Source: Poa pratensis
Lineage: Eukaryota > Streptophyta > Magnoliopsida > Poales > Poaceae
Length of the DNA: 64,000 bases
Direction: 5' to 3'
Assembly: GCA_947311845.1 (NCBI GenBank)
Contig: CAMZMU010000080.1
Coordinates: forward strand, 47,972,381 to 48,036,380
Of the stretch, positions 32,254 through 42,614 are shown piece after piece; within the stretch, counting starts at the first letter, position 1; each line of letters begins with the position of its first letter. Below the pieces are notes generated by a model, which saw only the letters and a list, made by a program, of their open reading frames with translations, was not told the DNA's origin and made no database searches. The translations under genes were made by a program, and so were the position numbers.

Positions 32254-34635
32254 ATGGAGTTGCGGTTTGCTTTCTTGGAGAACATTAGAAGGGACCGGTA
32301 CATCGTCGATGCAAACAATAAGAAGAAATTCCTTGGAGGTTTCAATTATCCGTTGTCAATGGATTGTAATTGGAGTTTCAGACAATTTGGGGAGGTAATT
32401 TGCAACCCATATCCTTGGGGTTTGCATGACGAAGTGGAATTCAGATACTACGATGGGGGAAACAATTGGGTGAAAGTTAGCAATGATGAAGAACCCACTA
32501 CCATGTTTGCTAAGCATAAGGAGAAAGATAAATTTCATGTGAGGCTGCAAACTGATGTGGTTGTGCCGTCAGTTGAACCTAGGGTGACAGGTTCATCTTC
32601 TCGGGCAGAAACATCTCGTCGGAAGGCCAATTCTAGCCAGAATAGTTCAGTTCATCCAAAGGGACGTGGTGGCTCAACAAGCGTGGGCAGCAGGGTCCCT
32701 GTTGAAGTGGAGGCTGATGCTGACATCTCTGGGGATGATGAAGAGAGGCTATATGCTGATGTTGTTCAGAATTTACGACGGGCATCTCGTGCTGCTGAAA
32801 TCCCAGATGAGGATGACAATGAGCAAGAAGATGATGAGGAGGAAGAACTTCCAGCTGTTGAGTGGGACCCTGAGAACCCTCATATGTTGAGGAAGACCTT
32901 CCAGCCCAGGTAGTATCGTTGAAATTGATCACCACTCCGTGGAGTACACATTGAAGGGAGTGACAAGGACCAACGAATGCTTTAGGAGGGTTTTTGTGTG
33001 CTTTGAGGCTTGTCGCCTCGGGTTTTTGGCTGGCTGCAGGCCATATTTGGCTATTGATGCTACTTTTCTCACAGGGAGGTTTAAAGGACAGTTAGTAGCA
33101 GCTTGTGCAGTTGATGCACACAATTTTGTATTTCCAGTTGCGTACGGTGTGCTGGAGACAGAGTCTGAGGAGAGCTGGACTTGGTTTTTGCAGAATCTGC
33201 GCCGTGCTATTGCATATCCCAATGGGTTAGTAATTCATACAGATGCCTGCAAGGGTTTAGAAATGGCTGTGGACAATGTGCTCTCTGGAGTAGAGCATAG
33301 GGAATGCATGCGTCACCTTGCTGCAAATTTTGTGAAGAAATTTAAAGGAAAGACATATACTGACAACTTATGGCCAGCATCTTTGACTTGCAGTGTGAGG
33401 ACGCATAACTACCACATGAGGAAGTTATACACGAATGCCAAAGTGGAGGAATACTTGGAAACACACCACTCCAAGTTATGGGCCAGAAGCCAATTCAGTG
33501 AACTGAGCAAAGTTGACTATGTGCACAATAATCTTGCAGAGTCTTTCAACTCAACGATCCGGAAACTAAAGGATCTTTATTTGGTCGATTTGCTTGACAA
33601 GATAAGGATAGAATACGCGCAGAAGTTTCATTTTCATGATGGAATAGCTGAGGCAAAATTCATGGGCCACATTATCATCCCTTCCGTGATGACTGAACTG
33701 AAGAAGAAAACAGAAGGCTTGGTAATGAACATGATTTTATTGTCGGATACCAAAGCAGAGGTATCAGTATTGGATAAAGAGCAGAGAGCCAGGAGATATC
33801 CAGTGGATTTAGAAGCTAGAACTTGCAGTTGTAGGAAATGGCAGATAACTGGGTTGCCATGCATTCATGCTTTGTTTTTCATCACTTCTCTCTCAGGTCC
33901 AGCAGGGAACATACAACAGTATGTGCATGAGTACTACTCTGTTGCAAGGTTCAAAACCACATATGCACATGCCTTGCCTGCTTTGGAGGGAAAACAACAA
34001 TGGGACAGAGTGGACCCTGGATTCAAGTTTTGCGCTCCAGTTCTGAAGAGAGCAGCAGGTAGACCGAGGAAGACTCGGTTCAGGCGTCGCAGCTGGACTT
34101 GGAGCAAGGATGCGTAAGTGCAGAAGGTGTGGTGGCTCTGGTCATTTCGGTAACAAGTGTGGTAATGCAGTAGATCCAGCGTTCGGAGAGATTTCCGATG
34201 AAAATGATGCTCAGCCGGATGCAACAGATGCTGAAAATGATGCTTCAGATGCTGCCGCTCCAAATGATGCTTCAGATGATGATGCAAATGATTTTGAAAC
34301 AAAAGATGCTGAAAATTATGTTGCAAATGATGGTGACCAACCTTCTGTGGTTGTGAGTTCTGCTAGGTATGTAAATCTTGGCAATATTAGTGTTTTCGAA
34401 TTTGTTGTACATTTATCACTTTATGTTCTGCTCCAAATGATGCTGAAAATTATCTCACTTTTTGTACAGCTCTGTGGTCTGTTCGAAGAAGAAAGTTAAG
34501 TTACCGACACCCAAGAGGAGAAGAGAAGAAGCAGTGAGCACAGTGATCACAAGGAGCACAAGGAGCAAATTGGTGGCAAGTACCACAAGGATCACAAGGA
34601 GCAAAGTGGTGCCAAAAAGCACCAAGATTCTATGA
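32254..34635 (+). pseudogene. MULE transposase (MuDR/FAR1-like type), damaged
   Basis: The ATG at 32254 (MELRFAFLEN) opens a PB1-like N-terminal region (to ~100 aa) and an acidic linker. At about 32911 the frame jumps from ENPHMLRKTFQP directly to a GSIVEI segment in another frame. About 150 residues normally found between them in this family (the MuDR N-terminal zinc-type domain) seem deleted. The MULE catalytic domain follows (32939-33700): YLAIDATFLTGRFKG and HTDACKGLEMAV carry the first two acidic residues. A SWIM zinc finger is at C-S-C ... C-I-H (33823-33870). A GRPRKTRFRR tract is followed by a one-base frame change (34085-34110) and a CCHC knuckle, CRRCGGSGHFGNKC. An intron fits 34367-34469 (AG|GTATGT ... 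TACAG|C). The last exon (34470-34635) encodes a Lys/Arg-rich, probably nuclear-targeting tail. It cuts and moves MULE DNA; this copy is inactive. Confidence 0.85.
34367..34469 (+). other. Predicted last intron of the MULE transposase gene
   Basis: The GTATGT donor and TTTTTGTACAG acceptor join the CCHC-domain frame to an in-phase exon that encodes KKKVKLPTPKRRREE and a TRSTRSK-type repeat before TGA at 34633-34635. The exon phase (2 + 166 bases = 56 codons) closes exactly. Confidence 0.65.
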
Positions 34636-34915
34636 AACATTATGAATGATGTTGTATTTCAATGAAACAACCCTTATGAATGCTGTTGTATTTGTGTTGA
34701 ATGATGTGGGATCTATGTTAGAACTATTTTTGTTGTATTTCTGTTGAATAATGTCAAAATCCGAGCCCTTTTGGGAAGTAAACTCACATTCATGAAAAAT
34801 GTGCTAGAAACGAGCTCCGAAGGTAGGGTAAACGGGCTCATTTATAAGCAAGATTTTTTTCGACATTGTCTAAATCAGCCAAATAACTTACCTAGACATC
34901 TATTCTATATATATA
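34636..34915. other. 3' flank of the transposase gene
   Basis: AT-rich, with repeated GAATGATGTTGTATTT-like words near 34645 and 34680 that could serve as polyadenylation context. No gene seen. Confidence 0.4.
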
Positions 34916-35635
34916 GACTATGTGCGCAGGTTTTTCAATTTTTTGATTGTTTTTGAATTTATTATGATTATTTTAAAAATTGGTCAAACTTACGTTTGAC
35001 CAACATTTAAACAAGTTTAAAACATGAAAATGAAAAATTAAGCCTGCATCCTTCTTAGTCACTCCAAAATGAGCTTTGGTGAGTTTTTTCAAAATTTAAT
35101 GTTGCAAATGCAAAGCCACTTCTCTTCAACCTAAGATTTCATAGTTTGAGATTTGAGATATGACACCAGATCCATGCATTTTTCGTTTGAATGTACCTAG
35201 ACCTTGTTTATCAACTAGAGTCGTCAGTATATGACATATGAAGACTATGTGCGCAGGTTTTTCATTTTTTTGATTTTTTTGAATTTATTATGATTATTTT
35301 GAAATTGGTCAAACCTAAGTTTGACCAACATTTAAACAAGTTTAAAACATGAAAATGAAAAAATAAGCCCGGATCCTTCTTAGTTACTCTAAAATGAAGC
35401 TTTGGTGAGTTTTTTCAAAATTTCATGTTACACATCCAAAACCACTTCTACTCAACATTGGACTTCATAGTTTGAGTTTTCATATATCATGCATTCATTT
35501 CGTTTAAATGTATGTACACCTTGTTTATTAATTTGAGACGTTAGTATATGTCATAAGGAGACAATGTGCGCGAGTTTTTTCATTTTTTGGATTTTTTTTG
35601 AATTTTTTATGCTCAAGTCAAATCTTGGTCAAACC
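34916..35635 (+). repeat. Direct repeats, ~320-bp unit, three copies
   Basis: Units start at about 34916, 35243 and 35560 with GACTATGTGCGCAGGTTTTTC or a close variant. They share a GGTCAAAC...TTTGACCAAC inverted motif, an AAACATGAAAATGAAAA block and a CAAAATTTCATGTT-like block. The third copy is truncated. This is non-coding AT-rich sequence inside the MULE. Confidence 0.8.
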
Positions 35636-35797
35636 TTCTAGAAGGCACCGTCGATCCAACCCAAGCCTACTGCACCCGTCCGATCCAACCGCGATCCGCG
35701 AAATGCCTCCTTCTGCAACCTGATTGGCTGGAGGAATTTTTTTTAAAACGGAGAGGGCACGCACGATGGACCGTTGGGCCGGGCCGTGCTGCACCGC

Positions 35798-35926
35798 GCT
35801 CGTCTCAGCCTTTCCAGGCCGGCGCTCGTCTCAGCGTTTGCAGGCCGTCGTGTTCGTCTCAGCGTTTGCAGGCCTCGTTCGTCTCAGCGTTGCAGGCCGT
35901 CGGTCGTCTCAGCGTCTGCATGCACG
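35798..35926 (+). repeat. Short tandem repeats, 25-30-bp unit, five copies
   Basis: The word CGTCTCAGCGTTTGCAGGCC recurs five times with small changes, in a GC-rich stretch that starts abruptly after the AT-rich repeats. Confidence 0.8.
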
Positions 35927-36233
35927 CGCGGGAGACCACACCATTTGCATGCATGCGGCGCGCCTCGTTCACTCGCCACGCAGAAGCTGATGCACCGCTT
36001 GATTCAGACTTTCAGAGCCATTAAACACCACGCGTGATACAGATGCGGCAGTGTTTCAGTTACGACGCATACGGATCGACACGCCTCGTTTGAACGCATA
36101 CAGATGCGGCGCTCTATCCCTATTTAAACCACCCAACCCTCCGTCTCTTCTCCACACCTTCCATCTGCGCCGCCCTTCTCTATTCTTCACCCAACTCCAA
36201 AGCACTCTCGAAGCGAAGCGAGGCGAGGAGAGG

Positions 36234-36654
36234 ATGCAGTTCAACGCCCCCACCTTCCGCTTGCCAACCACCGTGCCGGAGAGGTGGTACCCAGCCGGAG
36301 TCATCGTCGAGAACGAACTCCGCGTGTGGGCGATCTCACCCTGGAGGGGTGCTCGTGACCTTGCCGAGGGGTTCCTCCGTGCGGGCTTTCACCACCTCCC
36401 GGCGGGATCTCCGAGAATGTTCCGCCTCGAGGAACTGCGTCCCCACGCCGGCTCGATGCCGACATCCGCGCCATCTTCACCAACCGCTTCGATGCCTACT
36501 ACCTGCTCGGCCAGGTGTTTTTTGGTGGGCAGGAGTTCATCGCTTTCAGCACGTACAACTTCTTCACGACGTGGCGAGCATCGTCCCCAACTGCAACATC
36601 CACAGCCTCCCGTACTATCTCGGAGAGAACGGCCAGGAGGAGGAGCAGGAGTGA
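36234..36654 (+). pseudogene. Hypothetical gene in the MULE, copy 1, frameshifted
   Basis: The ATG at 36234 opens MQFNAPTFRLPTTVPERW, then YPAGVIVENELRVWAISPW. Near 36446-36456 the sensible frame changes to one encoding DADIRAIFTNRFDAYYLLG and GGQEFIAFSTYNFF. A further one-base loss near 36570 (compare the other copy at 44953) moves to the final frame, ending GENGQEEEQE and TGA at 36652-36654. That makes about 140 residues in three frames. I do not recognise a domain. A GC-rich CDS with a short A/T-rich 3' region resembles a host gene fragment captured by the MULE, but that is inference. Confidence 0.55.
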
Positions 36655-36954
36655 AGACGGTGCTAAAGGCATGCATCAGGCCGGTTGTCGTGAAGATGGA
36701 GTTGCCCTAGTGTGTTAGGGCTTTTAATTTCTACTACTATGTTGATGTTGTGTCGTTTGTTAACTTTTTATCTAGGGCTTTTATGTTTGTCGTGTTATAT
36801 GTAAGAGCTTTTATTTATATATCTATGTTATGGTCGTGTCTATGTGTTTTCCTATGTACCCGTTTGCATCTATCAAGTCATTATATGTGTCAAAAAAGTT
36901 CGTGCCCTAAGGTTTTCATAGAGCAAGTGGTTAAGCAAAAAAAGAAGAGTTGTT

Positions 36955-37290
36955 TCAAAAAACACATGCCCAAATATCAAACTAAACGTGCCCAAATATC
37001 AAATTAATAAAGAAAGAGTTGTTTCAAAAAACTATGTGTGTTCAAAGATTGAAGTACACATGTGGTCAACCAACCTGCCCAAATATCAAACTAAACATAC
37101 CCAAATATCAAACTAAACGTGCCCAAATATCAAATTAATAAAGAAAGAGTTGTTTCAAAAAACAATGTGTGTTGAAAGATTAAACTACACATGTGGTCAA
37201 GCAACCTGCCCAAATATCAAACTAAACGTGCCCAAATCTCAAATTTATGTGTGCCCAAAGATAGAACTACACAAGTGGTTAAGCAACGTG
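36955..37290 (+). repeat. AT-rich tandem repeat with CCCAAATATCAAA words
   Basis: Units of about 110-130 bp contain CCCAAATATCAAACTAAACGTG, AGTTGTTTCAAAAAAC and CACATGTGGTCAA, with two to three copies in each duplicated block (second block 45343-45678). Non-coding. Confidence 0.75.
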
Positions 37291-37399
37291 ACAAAAAAAT
37301 CAGTACAAAAATGCGTAGTCAAATCCAAAACCAAGTCATGCACTAACTATAGATAGCTTCGTTCCCTCTCCTTTTCAATATCTCTTCATCTCTCCCACC

Positions 37400-37464
37400 G
37401 GTTACCAGCGCAGTCCTTCAGGCAACCAACCCAAGCGGTCGTGGGTTCGAGTCCCAGCCACACC
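37400..37464 (+). other. tRNA-like sequence with Pol III box B
   Basis: GGTTCGAGTCC at 37444-37454 is a perfect box B / T-loop sequence, followed ten bases later by CACACC-A-TTTTT, which resembles an acceptor end and Pol III terminator. The expected 5' acceptor strand and anticodon stem are not found, so this is a tRNA-derived remnant (possibly SINE-like), not a tRNA gene. Confidence 0.4.
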
Positions 37465-37895
37465 ATTTTTGTTCATTTTCTACCCTTCTCACCTTTTTTT
37501 CAGAGAATCCCATTTGCCCACTACGAATGGGCCTAATTGGATGCAGTTGGCCCATTAGTCTGTTCTCACTTTTTTTTGACAGAATCCTATTTTGTCTTTT
37601 AAGGATTATCAGTATTCAGAGCTGCATTTCATTGATAAATGTTCTGAATTTCAAACATTTCATACAATTTCAAACTTACAAATTGCTCCCAACATCATGC
37701 CTTTCCATACAATTTCAACATTTCACCTAGTGCGATTACCACACCTACAAATGCCCAAATGTAATTGCAAAGGGGAATTTGTGCTTGATCTTCGAGCTTC
37801 TTAATCTTCTGGTTCAACCTCCTAAGCTCAACAGCATCAATGCGTGCTCCACCCTCCGTCTCTTCTTCCGGAGCTCGCGCTACGGCCGCTGCCGT

Positions 37896-38248
37896 TTATG
37901 GCACGATGGGCAACCATTCTTCGTGCTCGTCTAGCAGTTCAATCATCAGCGTCTTGGCCAGAACATCGACCCAGAGAAAGAAACATTTTATCTGCAATAA
38001 CGCCAAACACATCAATTTAGTGAAATTGCTCCGATTCTTACCCCATTCTCGCAACACTAAAATAGTGAAATTGCTCCGATTCTTACCCCATTCTGCCTGC
38101 ACACATAGAACGGACGATTAGTGTTGTTCGCTGTGCGCGAAATCCTCCGAACAACGTCCGCCCGGCACCGTGGACAGAGGAAGATCGGCATCTCCATGCG
38201 CGCCGGAATCTCGATCCGCGAGGTGGCGCGGGAGCTAGAAGAAGACAT
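37896..38248 (-). CDS. GRF-type zinc-finger protein, two exons, copy 1
   Basis: Exon 1 (38248-38087, 54 codons) starts MSSSSSRATSR and encodes CPRCRADVVRRIS and NRPFYVCRQNG. Exon 2 (37991-37896, 31 codons and stop) encodes IKCFFLWVD and DEHEEWLPIVP. The intron (38086-37992) has GTAAG and TTGCAG ends and both junctions are in phase 0. C-x2-C, C and C with NRPFY match the GRF zinc finger, a small nucleic-acid-binding fold found in plant proteins and often carried by transposons. At 85 residues it is short. Its location antisense to the MULE suggests capture or a MULE accessory gene. The intron contains a 46-bp tandem duplication that includes the splice donor. Confidence 0.65.
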
Positions 38249-38333
38249 CGAGCTCGATTCGCGACCGCCCGGAGCCGAAGGGGATCTCAAAGCCTACTAG
38301 CACGACCCCTGTAGCTGTACCAGACGGCCACGC

Positions 38334-39277
38334 TGATGTAGTACGGGACTACTAGGGTGGCCCGATCTTCAAGGATTGACAGGGGATGTGGACGAACGCA
38401 CGAAAGAACACGAGGAACACCAAGAAGAACGCCCCGAACACAAGAACACACACAAGATACAAGAACCGTTTCTCTTACCGGTCGGTCAAACCGGCCCAAT
38501 AGAATCCACACGAAGGTGGGAGATCGGCAAGTAGATACAAGAAGGGATCTTGGATGGTTGTTTCTCCAACGGTCAAACGAACCGCTCCAATAAAGTCACC
38601 CGAAGATGAAAGATTGGCAAGTAGTCACACTACAAGTTGAGGTCTTGAATCCACGAAGGGATCTTCTCCACAAGGGGAGGAACCATCCCCGCAAGGGGAG
38701 GAAGGAGACCGTCTTGAGGTGGGGAGCCTAGCTCTACTCTAATCTCAAAACATAGTCTATATTTAGATCCAGCCAAGGGGTGCCTATTTATAGTCTAGGC
38801 CCAAAGGGGACGAAATACATGGGTCAACACCCAGATCTGCACACAGGCACGCGCAGGGCCGGTAGTACCGGACTGATCTGGCCGGTAGTACCGGACTGCG
38901 AACGTCCGGTAGTACCGGGTCGATTTCCGGTACTACCGCTTAGAGCGGCGGTGAGTCCAGTAGCTCCCGAGCTTCGGCGGTAGTACCGGGCTATTGGCCC
39001 GGTAGTACCGGTGGTACTTCAGCGTCTCTTTCTTCTCCTCTTCCAAGCCACCGTCTTGTCGTCCTCCATTCCTCTTGCACCTTGGTCATCCTCTTGTGTA
39101 TCCGTAGCCGTCGTGACACTCCTAGTATCAACAAGAGATAGAAGATGACATAGCATACCATCCAAAAGGGTGGGAATTGAGTTATCTAAGAGGAATGAGT
39201 TCACCTTTGAAGTCCGTGGTGACTTGTGGTATGTTGGAGTGCTTGACATGGTGATGGTCCTAGGTTGGGCTACATCA
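38334..39277 (-). repeat. Element D 3' LTR
   Basis: 944 bp. On the coding strand it starts TGATGTAGCCCAACC and ends GTCCCGTACTACATCA. A coding-strand TATAAATAGG box is at about 38784-38793. A cluster of CGGTA-G-TACCG dyads occupies about 38867-39013. Confidence 0.9.
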
Positions 39278-42200
39278 TCTCCCCCCCTTTAAAAAGAGTC
39301 GTCCTCGACTCTTGCTCATCATCATGGCAAGGAGGTAGATGTGTAGACCTTGTCGTGTGGTTCACCATGTAATCGATGGAAATGATGTGGCACTTCTTCA
39401 ATGTCCCTTCGCCTTTCAAGTAACCTACAAAACTCACAAGGAAGACGAAACAACACTCAAAGAGTAGCCAATTCTTGAAGGTCATCGCATGAGTGCCTAT
39501 GTAGAAGGAAGTCACCTTAGCAAGATGCCGATGCGCTCTTCTTGCAAGATCTTCCGTCATAGGAATGTGTGGTTGAAGCAACTCATGGAGGCTCATCCAA
39601 AGGTACGACCTACACAACAAAGACCAAGCAAACCATGTGTGTGCAAGATAGAGGAGCATATCATCAATGACATGTCCATTCATGTTCATTACACCATTAG
39701 CACAACACAAATATGTGAAAGTCAAATCATATGCAAGGTCAATGGTCAAGCAATTTCTCGAAATGAACTCATGACAAGACATGCACAAAATGTCATTATG
39801 GTTGCAAACAAACCATTGGAAAGAACAAGTGTTCATCATATTTGTGGCAACACATAAATCATCCATGTGAAAGAACGAGGAAACATGCTTGTCATATAGG
39901 AGACCAAAAGCAACATCATGATTGCAAACAAACCATAAGCAAGAGAAATTGGTCAACTTGTTTGATGCAAGACATGAAAAAGATTTTAGAGTTGGATTCA
40001 ATCCACAACTCAAATGTATGTCTCAAGAGCTCGTATTGTCAACTCATGCTCCATTGAGGTTGACATTATCATGCGGTTACCGGCACACACAAGACAACAT
40101 ATGAAGAAGTTATGTGCACGGTATATGAACACATCATCCATCATGAAGTGTCTCTTCATTTGCATATCACCAACCACACAAAAATCAATTGGAAAATATG
40201 ACATATGTGGATAGTCACTATGCAAAGTGAAGGGTGGAACAAGGTCCATAAGAGAAAAGGAAACATCTCCAAAAAGTGAGCAAGCTATGGGGGCAATCTC
40301 ATTATCAAGCATTTCAACATTAGTGCAAGCAACACATGTGAAAGAGAAATTGTTCAACACGTTGCATGCCACAATGGGAGAAAAATGGAAACATTCATAA
40401 CAAGTCATGCTCATGGCAAAATTATCACAAATAGGTGATTCCACATGATCAACATTGGTTTCAAACAAAGTATCACATGGGAATAAGAACGAATCATATG
40501 TGACATCAATAGAATCATCCATAGCATGCAAGCAATCATAGTTCATCATGTCCACTAGCGGGAACATGGTCACATCAACACCCATACCTTTGTAGTCCCG
40601 CTCATGTGAAGTAGGTGTTGAAGTAGTAGCCGCTTCCATGTAGCCGACTTGTTCATCTTGAAGTAGACATGGGGTAGCATCATCATCATCCTCCATGTAC
40701 ATCTTCTCCATTTGAGGCACCGTCAAGTCGAAGATAGGCGTCTCATCATCCAAGGAACCTAGCACACAATGAGAAAACACACTAGAGGTAGAGGTTAAGT
40801 TGTTAGAAATCAAAATGGCCTCACAAGACCTATCAACTACTCTCTCAACTCAAGTGGTGTATCACTCATTCCCTCAAAGTGAAAGCACTCAAACTCACAT
40901 ATGGTGGAGGCACTCAACTCATTCTCGCTCTCACTCAAGTGGGCTAAGTGGCTCTCATTCTCACATGGGATTGGTACCATCTCTTAACTCAAGCTCATGG
41001 GATAGGCTCGGTTTCCTCAACTCCATACGCCTCCAAGGTTGAAGGGAAACTCCCATGCTCAACCTTCTTGACCTCATCGCCTCCAAAGGTCAATGCCAAA
41101 GTGTAGGCATCATCACTCGACTCTTTGCCGAAGGGAACATCCCATGCTCGGCATCATCATCACTTGACCCATGGTCATAGGTGATAGCATTCTCCATGCT
41201 CGCCTCCATGGTCGAAGGGAAAATCCCATGCTCGACCGTCTTCTCACCATCTTGGTCTTCATTTGTGCACTCCCACATCATGTGACCTCTTCTATTGCAT
41301 AGTGGGCACAAGAGATTGGGACATTCTCGTGGATCATGGTCTTGGCCTTGGCAATTGTCACATAGAAGGTCTTCATTTTCCCATATGGGGGCCAATGTGG
41401 TGATGGCACTTGGTGTAGAGGCCATATCAAGAGAAGTGCTTGAGAAAGGCGCCGTCTTGGTTGTGGCCTCACGTTTGTTACCATGTTTCTTCCGGCGTCG
41501 ACGTAGCTTTTCGCGACGAAGTTGTCGAAGTCGGCCATGATCTCATCCAAGATGGAACTTGTAGTTCTTGTTGGCGCACTTGAAGTGTAGCACTAGGGGA
41601 CACCATAGGATGCGCCTTTGTGGCCGTCTTCTTTTCATGTCGACGTTGACGCTCTTGAGTGGTAGGGTGTCGCCGAAAGTCATTTGGATGCTTCTCCTCA
41701 TGTTGACGTCGGCGTGCTTGTTGCCTTGGCGACCTTTCCTTGGAGCTTCCACTAGAGCTTGGTGACATGTTGTGGTCCACCTTGGCATCTTTCTTGTGGC
41801 GCCTTGATGAGCTAGATAAAAGACGTAGGCTCTTGGCATACTTGTCCATGGCGTCCTTGAAATTTGGAGCTTGGCCTTGTCGATGCACTTCTTGGGACGC
41901 CTTCTTGTTGTCGATGTAGAGTGGCGAGGCTTGGCGCTCTTGGCGTTGTCCTTCTCGTGGCACCTTCTTGAAGTTGATGGCGAATGGCGAAGCTTGGCAC
42001 TCTTGGAAGTAGATGGAGCTCCATAAGATGAACTCATGGTGGTCTTCTTGTCGGAGCACCGTCTTGAGCTTGAACCATAGAAGTAGGTTGTGCCATGACG
42101 CTTGGTGGTGCCGCTCTTGAACATGGTGGTGATGGGGGTCCTCTCTTCTTGCATGTTGTCGAAGTCGTCGCACATGCTACAAGAGTAGTAGTCGTAGACG

Positions 42201-42614
42201 TTCTCCACCATGTCATCGGAGTGGTAGTCGTAGTAGTGGCGCTCCACCATGTCGTTGTAGTCGAAGTTGGTACCATGTGATGAGGCATGTGAAGACACTT
42301 GCGCCTCATTGTCGTTGGAGCTTGTGTAGTCGGAGTCGTGGTAGATTCGCACGTACTTGGAGTCGATACAATTTGATGAAGGTTTCTCCAAGTCTTGGTA
42401 CCGCTCCTTGTCGTGGACGCTTGAATAGTCGGAGTCGTAGTCGGAGTAGTTGTAGCGGAAGTCTTGTGATGATCGATCACGTCATGGGGGTCATTGTCGG
42501 TGTAGTCGTCATAGTAGTCCCCCATGTCCTCAATGCTTGGGCATCATAGTATATGTGACTCATCGTGTAGTCCTCCTCATAAGCTCCATAGTCGCATTCG
42601 CTCTCCCTAGACAT
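39270..42614 (-). pseudogene. Element D polyprotein, frameshifted
   Basis: The start ATG is near 42614 (MSRESEC). Pieces follow in several frames: acidic Tyr-rich N-terminus (42391-42100), Arg/Ser-rich middle, then TLAPIWENEDLLCDNC with two CCHC knuckles (41380-41275), EHGIFPST and EHGMFPSA repeats, LLQDEQVGYME (40680) and the Cys-rich C-terminal part (40813-39270, broken near 40012). The tail is ESRTTLFKGGEMM across the PPT. The protein matches element E's throughout; see that entry for the intact order. Function unknown; a Gag-like packaging role is inferred. Confidence 0.75.
39278..39290 (-). other. Element D polypurine tract
   Basis: The coding strand AAAGGGGGGGAGA abuts the 3' LTR start TGATGTAG. 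Confidence 0.88.

Larger units (their letters stand above)
36096..38333 (+). repeat. Duplicated MULE segment, copy 1 (X)
   Basis: Nearly identical to 44484-46721 (offset 8,388-8,389 bp). It holds a plus-strand gene, an AT-rich repeat block, a tRNA-like box B sequence and a minus-strand GRF zinc-finger gene. A family D LTR follows both copies at the same base. Confidence 0.93.

Noticed and set aside
34916..35635. CACTA transposon subterminal repeats
   Set aside because: The AT-rich repeats resemble such regions, but no CACTA-type terminal sequence or 3-bp duplication was found near them.
37400..37464. Functional tRNA gene
   Set aside because: Only the T-arm/box B part fits; no matching acceptor stem or anticodon stem.
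41543..42525. Thr-rich and His-rich frames over element D
   Set aside because: Alternative-frame shadows of the D polyprotein repeats (GAT/TCG-rich codons).
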